A DNA stretch of 64,000 bases from DASPMP01 sp035758925 (GTDB lineage: Bacteria > Gemmatimonadota > Gemmatimonadetes > Gemmatimonadales > Gemmatimonadaceae). Location: contig DASTVV010000103.1 of assembly GCA_035758925.1 (NCBI GenBank), forward strand, positions 7,103 through 71,102. Direction: 5' to 3'. Positions 19,933-28,694 of this stretch are shown piece by piece (position 1 is the first letter of the stretch; each line of letters begins with the position of its first letter). Position numbers and translations under genes: made by a program. Below the pieces are notes generated by a model. That model was not told the DNA's origin and did not search any database. It worked only from the letters and a program-made list of their open reading frames with translations.

Positions 19933-20640
19933 ATGTCACCCAAGCGAAGCAGCCCCAAGCGGAGTGGACCGCGGCGCCCCGCGGCCCCAAAGCGATCGGC
20001 CGCCGCCCCGATCATCAGCCCACAGGTCTCGGAATACCTCGAGAAGCTGGTGCCATCACGTCCCCCGGAGCTGGCGCTCATGGAGCGCGTGGCGCGGAAG
20101 ACGAACTTTCCCATCATCGGTCCCGCGGTTGGGCAGCTGTGCTACCTGCTGGCCCGCGCGATCGGCGCACGTCGTGTGTTCGAGCTGGGGAGCGGCTATG
20201 GGTATTCCACGGCGTGGTTTGCTCGTGCCGTGAAGGAGAACGGTGGCGGCGTGGTGCACCACGTGGTGTGGGACCAGGACCTGTCGCGGCGCGCCCGTGC
20301 CCACCTCGATGCCCTCGAGCTGGGCGACCAGGTGCACTACACCGTCGGAGAAGCGGTCGACACGCTGCGGAAGACGGGCGAGCAGTTCGACATCATCTTC
20401 AACGACATCGACAAGCGCGCATATCCCGACTCCCTGCCCGTCATCGAGTCCCGTCTGCGGAGCGGCGGGTTGCTGATCACGGACAACCTGCTGTGGAGTG
20501 GCCGGATCTTCGACGCCGCTGACAAGAGCGAGGACACGAAGGGCGTCCGCAAGCTCACCCGTCTGGTCACCGACTCGCCCGTGTGGTCCGCGTCCATCAT
20601 CCCGATTCGCGACGGGGTGCTCGTCGCGCGCAAAGCCTGA
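19933..20640 (+). CDS. Class I SAM-dependent O-methyltransferase
   Basis: A 235-residue methyltransferase of the caffeoyl-CoA/catechol O-methyltransferase type. The Lys/Arg/Pro/Ala-rich N-terminal 25 residues look disordered. They are followed by ISPQVSEYLEKLVP, motif I RVFELGSGYGYSTAWFA (about 80-96), the acidic FDIIFNDIDKRAYPDSL (metal site), and GGLLITDNLLWSG, typical of metal-dependent OMTs. The methyl acceptor is not predictable. The stop overlaps by one base the ATG of the downstream phosphoesterase gene (TGATG), so the two are translationally coupled. Confidence 0.9.
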   Translation: MSPKRSSPKRSGPRRPAAPKRSAAAPIISPQVSEYLEKLVPSRPPELALMERVARKTNFPIIGPAVGQLCYLLARAIGARRVFELGSGYGYSTAWFARAVKENGGGVVHHVVWDQDLSRRARAHLDALELGDQVHYTVGEAVDTLRKTGEQFDIIFNDIDKRAYPDSLPVIESRLRSGGLLITDNLLWSGRIFDAADKSEDTKGVRKLTRLVTDSPVWSASIIPIRDGVLVARKA

Positions 20641-21530
20641 TGCCGGCGGCCGGGCCGCGCTGGTGGGGTCGGGCCCGGCACGCGGGGGTCAGGAAGAAGG
20701 CGATCGACGTCGCGCTGGGCCTGGTGTACACCGGCGGCTGGCCTGCGGTCATCACCAGGGCCATCGGCCTTCAAGGCGATCTTCAGGTGTCCGAGCACGT
20801 GTTTCGCATACGCCGGGCTCGCGCGGATGCGCCGCCTCTTCGTCTGGCGTACGTGTCCGACTTTCACGCCGGCCCGACCGTCCATCCGGAGCTGATGGCC
20901 GCCGTGCTGGCGGCGATCGGATCGTCGGACGTGGAGCTGTTACTGCTCGGCGGCGACTTCATCTCGTTCCACGCGCGCTATGTGGATCGCCTGATCGACG
21001 GATTGGAACGCGTGACGGCGCCGCTGGGCAAGTTCGCCGTGCTCGGCAACCACGACCTGCTCGGTGACGACGAATACATCGTGCGCCGTCTCGCCGACGC
21101 GGGCGTCACGACGCTGGTCAACGCGAACGCGCGGCTGGCCGCGCCGTACGACGACATCTGGGTGTGCGGCCTGGACGACTGGGACGAAGGCGAGCCGGAC
21201 GCCGATCGCGCCTTGCACGGCGCGGATGGCACGCGGATCGTGCTGGCCCATCAGCCGGACGCGCTTTTGTCGATCGGCGATCGCCCGTTCGATATCGCGT
21301 TCTTCGGCCACGTGCACGGCGGCCAGTTCCTGCTCGACAATCGCCGCCCCCTCATCAGCCATCGCGGTCCGATCAGCAAGCTGTACATGCACGGCGGCGT
21401 GTTTCACGCGGGTGTGCATGACGCGCCCGTCCTCGTGAGCCGTGGCATCGGTACCAGTACGCTGCCGGCGCGTCGGCACGCGGATCCCGAAGTGCACCTC
21501 TGCACGCTCGTCGCGAAGTCCGAGGTCTAG
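20640..21530 (+). CDS. Metallophosphoesterase (YkuE-like)
   Basis: A 296-residue calcineurin-like phosphoesterase with the metal-binding motifs in order: YVSDFHAG, LLGGDFIS, VLGNHDLLGD, LAHQPDALL and FFGHVHGGQ. The length and the GHVHGGQ...SRGIGTSTLP ending match the YkuE/UDP-2,3-diacylglucosamine-hydrolase-like branch. The N-terminal region includes a weakly hydrophobic stretch (VALGLVYTGGWPAVITRAIG) that could be a membrane anchor. I chose ATG 20640, which overlaps the methyltransferase stop, over the upstream in-frame 20583. The physiological substrate is unknown. Confidence 0.88.
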   Translation: MPAAGPRWWGRARHAGVRKKAIDVALGLVYTGGWPAVITRAIGLQGDLQVSEHVFRIRRARADAPPLRLAYVSDFHAGPTVHPELMAAVLAAIGSSDVELLLLGGDFISFHARYVDRLIDGLERVTAPLGKFAVLGNHDLLGDDEYIVRRLADAGVTTLVNANARLAAPYDDIWVCGLDDWDEGEPDADRALHGADGTRIVLAHQPDALLSIGDRPFDIAFFGHVHGGQFLLDNRRPLISHRGPISKLYMHGGVFHAGVHDAPVLVSRGIGTSTLPARRHADPEVHLCTLVAKSEV

Positions 21531-21546
21531 ATCACGTAGGTCCGAC

Positions 21547-21582
21547 CATCCGTGTCATCCGTCGCATCCCGTCCAATCCGTG
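21547..21582. repeat. Four degenerate 9-bp direct repeats
   Basis: CATCCGTGT, CATCCGTCG, CATCCCGTC and CAATCCGTG lie head to tail in the gap between the phosphoesterase gene and the M20 peptidase gene. ATCACG (21531-21536) and CGTGAT (21579-21584) bound the block as a short inverted repeat. No gene is visible here; a decayed intergenic repeat is likely. Confidence 0.6.
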
Positions 21583-21656
21583 ATACGCCGTTGTCCGTCC
21601 GAGTAGCGTGAACCGAGCGCGCCGTGCAAGTTGGCCGAGTCTCAACCCCATCCACG

Positions 21657-23081
21657 ATGCGCATCATCGCTCTGTCCCTGCTGACGGCCGCCGCCCCGCT
21701 CATGGCGCAGGAAACGCCCACCGAGCGCGAGGCCGCGCGATCCGTGGTTGCCAGGATGGACTCGCTTCAGCGCGCGATGAGTGTACCGGCACTGGTCGCG
21801 AGACTGACCGCGCCGAACCCGGCGCGGGATCAGGTCGCGGCGCGCGCGAAGGAGCTCATGGACACGGACCTTCTCGCGTTGGGCGACGACATCACGCGCC
21901 ATCCCGAGATCGGTTTCGAAGAGAAACGCTCGGTGCAGCTGCTCACGGACTATCTGCGCAAGCACGACTTCGACGTGCAGATGGCGACGCCCGCCTCGCT
22001 GCCGACGGCGTTCGTCGCGCGCTATCGCAAGTCGACGCCCGGGGCGAACCTTGGCGTGATCCTCGAGTACGACGCGCTGCGCGGCACCAAGGGCGCCTTC
22101 CACGGCGACCAGCATTCCACGCAGGGCCCGATCGGCATCGCCGCGGCGGTCGCCATCGCCGAGTTCCTCACCCGAACGAAGACACCGGGATCCGTGGTCG
22201 TGTTCGGTGCGCCAGGCGAGGAGATGATGCCGCCGAACGCCAAGACCGTGATGTACGACGCCGGCGTCTTCAACGGCATGGACATTCTCGTGCGAAGCCA
22301 CGCCACGAGCCAGACCAGCCGTCCAGCACCGGGCTTCGGGACGTGCTGCATGAACATCGACGGCGTGAAGTTCATCTTCAGCGGCGCGCCGGCCCATCAG
22401 CTTACCGCATGGAACGGCCGCAACGCACTCACCGCGGTCATCCACCTGTTCAACAACATCGATGCGGTGCGCAGCAACATCCGACCCGAGGCGCGGATTC
22501 AGGGAATCATCACGGAAGGCGGCGCAGCCCCCAACGTCGTTCCCGATCGCACCGTCGCCGATTTCTACATCCGGTATCCGGACGAGGTGTATCTCTCGCA
22601 GATCCGCGAGCTCACCGACAACGCCGCGCGCGCCGCGGCGCTGGGAACCGGCACCACCGTCCGGATCGACCACTACGGCACGGCGCGCGATGGCATCTCG
22701 GTCGCGACGCTCAGTGAAGTCGCGTTCGCGTACATGAAGCGGTACGGCGCCACGGGCGTGAATCCGGAGCCCGGCAAGCCGCAGGGCTACGAAGAGACGG
22801 GGAGTGTGTCGATGAACATCCCCGGGGTCGGGTTCACGGCAAAATCATCGAACGCGCCGAACCACACGTACGAGATGGAGGCCGATGCCCTGGCCGAAGT
22901 CGGACATCAGGGCTTCACGGTTGACGCGCAAGCCATGGCGGCGCTGCTGTACGATTTTGCCACGCGCGCCGACTTTCGCGCCGCGGTGAAACGGGAGTTC
23001 GACGGCCTCAAGGCACTGCATGGCGACTATCTCGAGGCGCTGCGCAAAGTGTATGTCGCGCCACGGGTCCCGCAGCCGTAG
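21657..23081 (+). CDS. Exported M20-family metallopeptidase/amidohydrolase
   Basis: A 474-residue hydrolase with a signal peptide (MRIIALSLLTAAAPLMAQ). M20 features: DDITRHPEIGFEEKRSVQLLTDYLRKH, GVILEYDALRG (metal aspartate region), FGAPGEEMMPP (catalytic glutamate pair), the dimerisation domain beginning near GVKFIFSGAPAHQ, and the late histidine in NAPNHTYEMEADAL. This layout resembles the AbgB/aminobenzoyl-glutamate hydrolase and HipO branches, which cleave N-acyl or peptide amide bonds. I chose ATG 21657 because the signal peptide begins there. It appears to be a single-gene transcript between repeat-rich gaps. Confidence 0.87.
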   Translation: MRIIALSLLTAAAPLMAQETPTEREAARSVVARMDSLQRAMSVPALVARLTAPNPARDQVAARAKELMDTDLLALGDDITRHPEIGFEEKRSVQLLTDYLRKHDFDVQMATPASLPTAFVARYRKSTPGANLGVILEYDALRGTKGAFHGDQHSTQGPIGIAAAVAIAEFLTRTKTPGSVVVFGAPGEEMMPPNAKTVMYDAGVFNGMDILVRSHATSQTSRPAPGFGTCCMNIDGVKFIFSGAPAHQLTAWNGRNALTAVIHLFNNIDAVRSNIRPEARIQGIITEGGAAPNVVPDRTVADFYIRYPDEVYLSQIRELTDNAARAAALGTGTTVRIDHYGTARDGISVATLSEVAFAYMKRYGATGVNPEPGKPQGYEETGSVSMNIPGVGFTAKSSNAPNHTYEMEADALAEVGHQGFTVDAQAMAALLYDFATRADFRAAVKREFDGLKALHGDYLEALRKVYVAPRVPQP

Positions 23082-23201
23082 TTCTGATCTCTCAGACCGT
23101 CCAAATTGCCATCACGGATGAGACGTGATGAAACGGAACACACGGAAAGACAAAAGAATCTGTTTTGGTGGTTGCCGGTCCTTGACCTTCGAACCACCAA
23201 T

Positions 23202-23560
23202 TCACGCTCTTGCAGAAATGTGGCGCGCGCCGTCCGGTGTGCGGAGGCGATCGTATTTCGTGACCAGACGGCGCTGAAGCGCCGTGTCCCGCGTCAGGCG
23301 CGCCACCGAGAGGGCGCCATACCACGTGCCGACTTCGGCATAGTGCACGAACTCGTCGTATCGGCCAGCTCGTCCCGCTTCGAAGATGGACGGGCGGCTC
23401 GCCCAGTTCTCGGCGACGCGTTTCCCCGCGTCGCGCGGCTCCGTGCCCGCGGGCCAGTTCGTGAGGAAGGTGCTGGCGCCGCTGCCTGTGTTTGCGCCGA
23501 AGCATGAACTGCGACCACGAGGCACAGCGCGGCCGCAGGGATCTTCCGGGTAACGGGCAT
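23202..23560 (-). pseudogene. Decayed glycoside hydrolase family 88 gene (N-terminal remnant)
   Basis: One minus-strand frame from ATG 23560 gives a signal peptide (IPAAALCLVVAVHASAQTQ) and then becomes nonsense. A second frame that takes over near 23470 reads NWPAGTEPRDAGKRVAENW, and later HYAEVGTWYGALSVARLTRD and RRLVTKYDRL. This pattern fits the N-terminal part of GH88/105 (YteR/YesR, unsaturated rhamnogalacturonyl hydrolase) proteins, from memory of the family. Moving between frames is consistent with loss of one base. The reading stops at 23202 after about 100 residues of a domain that normally exceeds 300, so the catalytic core is missing. It is convergent with the M20 gene. Confidence 0.65.
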
Positions 23561-23608
23561 TCGGTCACGGTGCGGAGGAACGGTTCATTTCCTATAATCA
23601 ACTACCGT

Positions 23609-23727
23609 CGCACGACGCACGACGCACGACGCATGACGCGTGACGCATGACATACGCAGACGTATGACTCGTGACGCATCCTGACGCATGGCGCATGACG
23701 TATGCTGACGCACGACGGATGATGCAA
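23609..23727. repeat. Heptanucleotide tandem repeat array (ACGCATG-type)
   Basis: A run of about 16 degenerate 7-bp units based on ACGCAYG (ACGCACG several times, then ACGCATG, ACGCGTG, ACTCGTG, ACGTATG, ACGGATG), with a few 3-nt interruptions. It lies between the GH88 remnant and the propeller/amidohydrolase gene, ending about 27 nt before the latter's ATG at 23754. It encodes nothing convincing; open frames across it are low-complexity artefacts. It probably lies within the promoter or 5' leader region of the downstream gene. Confidence 0.8.
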
Positions 23728-23753
23728 GAGTGCAATCTCAACCTAGAGGTCTC

Positions 23754-26700
23754 ATGCGGTCCGCCATCCTCCTTCTTTTCGGCGGCGTTGCGTTCGCGCA
23801 GGCGCCACAGGCTCGCCCCGACAGCGCCACGCGCAAGCCCTTGCCGCTCGCAGCCGGTCGCAAGATCAATGTCTCCGCGACGAAGGGCTCGTGGATTTCC
23901 CTCGACGTCAGCCCCGACGGCAAGACCATCGTCTTCGACCTGCTCGGTGATCTCTATACGATGCCGATCGGCGGCGGCAAGGCCACGCCGCTGACCACTG
24001 GCATGGCGATGGACAACCAGCCGCGGTTCAGTCCCGACGGCAAGCGCATCGCGTACATCTCGGATCGATCCGGCAGCGACAACGTCTGGATCATCTCGCT
24101 GGACGCCAAGGACACGACGCAGCTCACGAAGAGCCCGAGCACCGGCAACACACTCTACATCTCGCCGGAGTGGACGCCGGACGGCAAATACATCGTGGCG
24201 TCGCGTAACGCCCAGGGCAGCGCGTCCAAACTCTGGCTCTACCACGTGGATGGCGGAACGGGCACGGCCCTCGCGCGCGAGCCGGCACCGATGAAGATGA
24301 CCAGCCCGTCGGTCAGCCCGAACGGCCGCTACATCTGGTACGCCACGCGAACTGGCGACTGGCAGTACAACGCCATCGGCGCGCAGTACCAGCTTGCCGT
24401 CTACGACCGCGAGACCGGCACGAATACGCAGATGTCACAGCGCTACGGCTCGGCGTTCCGCCCGCGGCTGTCGCACGACGGCAAGTGGATGACCTACGGT
24501 ACGCGATACGAGGCCAAGACCGGACTGCGCCTGAGGAACATGGAGACAGGCGAAGAGAGGTGGCTCGCCTATCCGGTGCAGCGTGACGACGGCGAAGCGC
24601 GCAGCTCGCTCGACGTGTTGCCGGGCTACGCGTGGACGCCCGACGATCAGGCGGTGGTCGTCTCCTACGGCGGCGAGATCTGGCGCGTGCCAGTGAACGG
24701 CACTGCCGCAGCGAAGATTCCGTTCGCCGTGGAGAACACCATCGACGTCGGACCCGAGGTGCGGTTCGCGTATCGGGTGGACGACGGCGCCACGTTCGTC
24801 GCCAAGCAGATCCGCGACGTCGCGCCTTCGCCCGACGGCAAGCGGCTGGCGTTCGTGGCGATGGACCATCTCTACATCATGGACTTGCCCAACGGTCAAC
24901 CGCGTCGTCTCACCGATCTCGCGATGGGCGAGTACGAGCCCACCTGGTCGCCGGACGGAAAGTTCGTCGGGTTCGTGACCTGGAACGGCGAGGCGGGCGG
25001 CAACATCTACCGCGTCGCGGCAGACGGACGGTCCAAGGCACAACAGCTGACGAAAGTGGGGGCGCTCTACGGACAGCCCGCGTGGTCGCCGGACGGAAAG
25101 CGTATCGTCGCGATCCGCGCCGCGGCGCGTGACCTCAAGGACGCCACGGGCCTGTTCTTTGGTCAGGGCCTCGGCGCGCAATTCGTGTGGGTGCCTGCGG
25201 CTGGCGGCGACGTCGTCACGATCTCCCCAACGGGCAATCGCTCCAACCCGCACTTCACGAGCGACACCACGCGCATCTACGCATACGGGGCGCAGGATGG
25301 CCTCGTCTCGTTCCGCTGGGACGGCACCGACATCAAGAACATCCTCAAGGTGACGGGCCCGCTGCCGCCGCAGGGCGCACTCGGTCTCGACGACGAGCTC
25401 TCGAGCGTCGACATGCCGATGCCGAAGTACGGCCTCGAGCCAACCGCTCCAACGCCTCCGCCGGCTGCGATGGTCATGATGGCACCCAGGGGCGAGAAGG
25501 CGCTGGCCCAGGTCGGCAGCGATCTGTACGTCGTCACGGTGCCGTACGTCGGCGGTCCCACGCCAACGGTATCCGTTGCCGCGCCAGACAACGCCGCCTT
25601 CCCGGTGAAGAAGCTCACCGACATCGGCGGGCAATTCCCCACGTGGAGCGCCAACGGCGCCACGGTCTACTGGTCGATCGGCAACGCGTTCGTCACATAT
25701 GACCTCGACCGCGCGAAGGCCGTGGATGACAGCATCAAGAACGCCGCGCGCGTTCGTCGTGACACGACGCAGCGCGCGGCCGCCGATAGCGCGAAGAAGG
25801 ACAAGCCGGGCTACAAGCCCATCGAGCAACGCATCACCATCCAGGTCACTCGCGACGTTCCGCAGAGCTCCGCCGTGTTGCGCGGTGCTCGTGTCGTGAC
25901 GATGAAGGGCAAGGAAGTCGTGGAGGACGCGGACGTCGTGATCCAGAACAACCGGATCGTGGCAGTCGGTAAGCGAGGCACCGTGCAGGCGCCCGCCGAT
26001 GCCAAGGTCATCGACGTCGCCGGCAAGACGATCGTTCCGGGCTTCGTCGATACACACTACCACTCGATGTGGCTCATCCCGAACATCCACGTCGCGCAGC
26101 CCTGGCAGTATCTCGCGGTGCTTGCGTACGGCGTCACGACCACACGCGATCCGCAGACCGCGTTCACCGACGTGCTGAGCTACGAGGATCAGGTGCTCGC
26201 CGGCAATGCCGTGGGTCCACGCGTCTACTCCACTGGCCCGGGCGTTTTCGCCACCGAGAACGTCCGCGATCTGGATCATGCGCGCAACATCCTCAAGCGC
26301 TACAGCCAGTACTACGACACCAAGACCCTCAAGATGTACATGACCGGCAGTCGCCAGCAGCGGCAGTGGATCATCATGGCCGCGAAGGAGCTCGGCCTCA
26401 TGCCAACCACGGAGGGCGGCCTCGATTTCCGTCTCGACATGACGCACGCGATCGATGGCTACTCGGGTATCGAGCACGCGCTGCCCATCACGCCGCTGTA
26501 CGAGGATGTCGTCCAGCTGTTCAAGGGCACCGGCGTGACGCACACGCCGACGCTCATCGTGCAGTACGGCGGTCCGTGGGGCGAGAACTACTGGTACACC
26601 AAGACCAACGTGCACGACGACCCGAAGGTGAAGCACTTCATGCCCGAGGCGGAGCTCGACGCGCGCACGCGTCGTCGCGGAACGGGCGCCGGCGGCAGCA

Positions 26701-27161
26701 CGCCGAGTCCGGGGCCGGGCGGCTGGTTCATGGATGACGAGTACATCTTCCCGCAGCAGGCCGGATTTTCGAAAGCCCTGGTGGAAGCCGGCGGCCGCGC
26801 GGGCATCGGCAGCCACGGCCAGATGCAGGGTATCGGCTACCAGTGGGAGCTGTGGATGGTGCAGTCGGGCGGCATGTCGAATCACGACGCCTTGCGCACC
26901 GCCACCATCATCGGCGCCGAAGCCATCGGTCTCGAGAAGGACATCGGGTCGATCGAGAACGGCAAGCTGGCCGACCTGCTCGTCCTCGACAAGAATCCGC
27001 TCGAAGACATCAAGAACACCAATTCCATCCGGTTCGTGATGAAGAACGGGCGGATGTACGACGGCAACACGCTCGACGAGGTGTATCCTCGAGTGAAGCC
27101 GCTACCGAAGTTCGCCTGGCAGGACGGCGGGCCGGGAGCAGTGGGGGCCGGAGTTCCGTAG
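23754..27161 (+). CDS. Exported TolB-like beta-propeller/amidohydrolase fusion
   Basis: A 1135-residue protein with signal peptide (ILLLFGGVAFAQAP). Residues about 30-640 carry repeated PD40/WD40-like blades (WISLDVSPDGKTIVFDLLGDLYTMPIGG, FSPDGKRIAYISDRSG, APSPDGKRLAFVAMDHLYIMD, AWSPDGKRIVAI). Residues about 710-1120 form an amidohydrolase: GARVVTMKGKEVVEDADVVI, FVDTHYHSMW (metal HxH), and IGSHGQMQGIGYQWELW, then IENGKLADLLVLDKNPLED. The blades probably bind a peptide or oligosaccharide presented to the hydrolase (inference). The RBS AGAGGT lies a few bases upstream of ATG 23754. The 5' region holds the heptamer array, which might influence expression. Confidence 0.9.
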   Translation: MRSAILLLFGGVAFAQAPQARPDSATRKPLPLAAGRKINVSATKGSWISLDVSPDGKTIVFDLLGDLYTMPIGGGKATPLTTGMAMDNQPRFSPDGKRIAYISDRSGSDNVWIISLDAKDTTQLTKSPSTGNTLYISPEWTPDGKYIVASRNAQGSASKLWLYHVDGGTGTALAREPAPMKMTSPSVSPNGRYIWYATRTGDWQYNAIGAQYQLAVYDRETGTNTQMSQRYGSAFRPRLSHDGKWMTYGTRYEAKTGLRLRNMETGEERWLAYPVQRDDGEARSSLDVLPGYAWTPDDQAVVVSYGGEIWRVPVNGTAAAKIPFAVENTIDVGPEVRFAYRVDDGATFVAKQIRDVAPSPDGKRLAFVAMDHLYIMDLPNGQPRRLTDLAMGEYEPTWSPDGKFVGFVTWNGEAGGNIYRVAADGRSKAQQLTKVGALYGQPAWSPDGKRIVAIRAAARDLKDATGLFFGQGLGAQFVWVPAAGGDVVTISPTGNRSNPHFTSDTTRIYAYGAQDGLVSFRWDGTDIKNILKVTGPLPPQGALGLDDELSSVDMPMPKYGLEPTAPTPPPAAMVMMAPRGEKALAQVGSDLYVVTVPYVGGPTPTVSVAAPDNAAFPVKKLTDIGGQFPTWSANGATVYWSIGNAFVTYDLDRAKAVDDSIKNAARVRRDTTQRAAADSAKKDKPGYKPIEQRITIQVTRDVPQSSAVLRGARVVTMKGKEVVEDADVVIQNNRIVAVGKRGTVQAPADAKVIDVAGKTIVPGFVDTHYHSMWLIPNIHVAQPWQYLAVLAYGVTTTRDPQTAFTDVLSYEDQVLAGNAVGPRVYSTGPGVFATENVRDLDHARNILKRYSQYYDTKTLKMYMTGSRQQRQWIIMAAKELGLMPTTEGGLDFRLDMTHAIDGYSGIEHALPITPLYEDVVQLFKGTGVTHTPTLIVQYGGPWGENYWYTKTNVHDDPKVKHFMPEAELDARTRRRGTGAGGSTPSPGPGGWFMDDEYIFPQQAGFSKALVEAGGRAGIGSHGQMQGIGYQWELWMVQSGGMSNHDALRTATIIGAEAIGLEKDIGSIENGKLADLLVLDKNPLEDIKNTNSIRFVMKNGRMYDGNTLDEVYPRVKPLPKFAWQDGGPGAVGAGVP

Positions 27162-27218
27162 TTACAAAGGCGGAATGGCGGGTGCCCGCGACAGCGGGCG
27201 GGGGAGATGGGAATGGGC

Positions 27219-27256
27219 GCGCGATAGAGTCTGTACGGGCGCCCATTCCCATTCCC
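27219..27256. repeat. Inverted repeat, GGGAATGGGCGC family, copy 1
   Basis: GGGAATGGGCGC (27219-27230) pairs with GCGCCCATTCCC (27239-27250). The right side GGCGCCCATTCCCATTCCC (27238-27256) recurs exactly at 30120-30138. It lies just after the propeller/amidohydrolase stop. It may work as a terminator hairpin although no T-run follows. The remaining bases up to the subtilase gene contain only a small hairpin (CGTGTG/CACACG at 27425-27440). Confidence 0.8.
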
Positions 27257-27454
27257 ACCCCCGTTCCGCGTTTCGATGAGCCGGGCGCCAGGCTACTCCA
27301 CTCTGGCGCGCGCCAGGCGAGCGATACCTGGGGCTGCCGCGCAACACCTGTAACGAAATGACGCACGTCTGGCGCGTTGCTGTGAGTCGTTCCACCTTGG
27401 GAGCCGAAGGCGACGCCGCCTGAACGTGTGCAACCACACGCCTGGAGATTCTCC

Positions 27455-28585
27455 ATGCGCCGCTCATCGACCCTGTTATACGGTGCCATCGTGTTACTGG
27501 TGGCCGCCTGTTCTGCTCCAGATCGAATTCCCGTCGCACCGAGTGCGGGCGGGGATGCGAGTCTTCGGGCCAGCGCCGCAACGGCCTATCTCGTGACGTT
27601 CCGCAAGGACGTTTCGGACGTCCGCGGCGTCGCCAACGAGATGGCGGCTCGCGGCGGTTTTGCACTCGATAATGTTCGCGAGCACGCCGCCCGCGGCTTC
27701 ACGGCCCACGTCCCACCGGCGTTCGTCGATGCGATTCGGAATGATCCGCGCGTCGCCATCTTCGAGCCCGACGGTGTGTTCACCCTGGATCTGCCGCGCG
27801 AGGCGGCACGGCCGCCGGGTGGCGGCGGCGGCCAGCAGACGTCCTACGGTCTTCTGCGCGTGGGCGGCTCGACCGATGGAACCGGAAAGACCGCTTGGAT
27901 CATCGATACGGGAATCGACCTCACCCACCCTGATCTGAATACCACACGGAACTGCCACGTCAGCTTTGTCCGTAGTTCTGGTCCTGAAGACAAGAATGGA
28001 CACGGGACCCACGTCGCCGGCATCATCGCGGCCAAGAACAACTCCATCGGGACGCTCGGTATCGCGGCAAACGCGTTCGTGTGCGCCGTGCGCGTGCTCG
28101 ACGCGAGCGGCAGCGGTCAGTTCTCGTGGATCGTCGCCGGGGTTGACTATGTGGCGGCGCACGGCGTGGCTGGCGAAGTCGCGAACATGAGCCTGGGCGG
28201 TACCGGCTCGAACGCGACGCTCGAACAGGCGGTGCTTGATGCGTCCGCGACGGTGAGGTTCGCGCTCGCGGCCGGGAACAACTCGTCGGACGCAAACGAC
28301 TTCACGCCGGCCCGCGTGAATGGCCCAAACATCTACACCGTCTCGGCCATCGGTAGCAACGATTGCCTGGCGTCCTTCTCCAACTTCGGCAACCCTCCAA
28401 TCGACTATGCGGCACCTGGTGTCGGCATTCTTTCGCTGTACAAGGGCGGTGGCACGAAGAGCCTGAGCGGAACGTCGATGGCAGCGCCGCACGTCGCTGG
28501 TATTCTCCTCGCTGGCCCGATCACGTCCAACGGCGTCGCATGCGGGGATCCCGACGGCAACCCGGATCCGATCGCGCATCGGTAG
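27455..28585 (+). CDS. S8 family subtilisin-like serine protease, lipoprotein
   Basis: A 376-residue protease with a lipobox signal (YGAIVLLVAACSAP), an I9-type inhibitory propeptide (AYLVTFRKDVSDVRGVANEMAA to VAIFEPDG, about 47-110), then a proteinase-K-like catalytic domain. The triad is visible as WIIDTGIDLTHPDL (Asp), NGHGTHVAGI (His) and LSGTSMAAPHVAGI (Ser), with the oxyanion Asn in FALAAGNNSSDA. The chain ends soon after the Ser block, normal for minimal proteinase K relatives. RBS GGAG is 8 nt before ATG 27455. It is probably attached to the cell envelope by lipid and matures by propeptide cleavage. A strong terminator follows. Confidence 0.92.
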   Translation: MRRSSTLLYGAIVLLVAACSAPDRIPVAPSAGGDASLRASAATAYLVTFRKDVSDVRGVANEMAARGGFALDNVREHAARGFTAHVPPAFVDAIRNDPRVAIFEPDGVFTLDLPREAARPPGGGGGQQTSYGLLRVGGSTDGTGKTAWIIDTGIDLTHPDLNTTRNCHVSFVRSSGPEDKNGHGTHVAGIIAAKNNSIGTLGIAANAFVCAVRVLDASGSGQFSWIVAGVDYVAAHGVAGEVANMSLGGTGSNATLEQAVLDASATVRFALAAGNNSSDANDFTPARVNGPNIYTVSAIGSNDCLASFSNFGNPPIDYAAPGVGILSLYKGGGTKSLSGTSMAAPHVAGILLAGPITSNGVACGDPDGNPDPIAHR

Positions 28586-28607
28586 TTGCACGAGTTGACG
28601 CATGTGG

Positions 28608-28642
28608 GCGGGGAGAGCGCGTGACGCTCTCCCCGCTTTGTT
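28608..28642 (+). terminator. Rho-independent terminator after subtilase gene
   Basis: Perfect 12-bp stem GCGGGGAGAGCG (28608-28619) and its complement (28625-28636), 5-nt loop, followed by TTTGTT. Confidence 0.85.
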
Positions 28643-28694
28643 ATCGGGTGCGTGCGCGTGTCACGGACGCCGTCGAACGCCTATCTTGACGGCC

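Noticed and set aside
23609..23727. CRISPR array
   Set aside because: Units are 7 bp without spacers, and no cas genes are in the window.
23598..24245. Minus-strand frame across the heptamer array
   Set aside because: Its C-terminal part (RRASAYVMRHASG) is just the repeat read in frame; no start signal or domain.
24435..26885. 816-codon minus-strand frame opposite the propeller/amidohydrolase gene
   Set aside because: Arg/His/Asp-rich composition typical of antisense frames in high-GC DNA; the plus-strand protein has clear blades and a metal motif.
27300..27454. Possible riboswitch or leader RNA before the subtilase gene
   Set aside because: Only a small 6-bp hairpin near the ribosome-binding site is visible; no known aptamer motif could be matched by eye.
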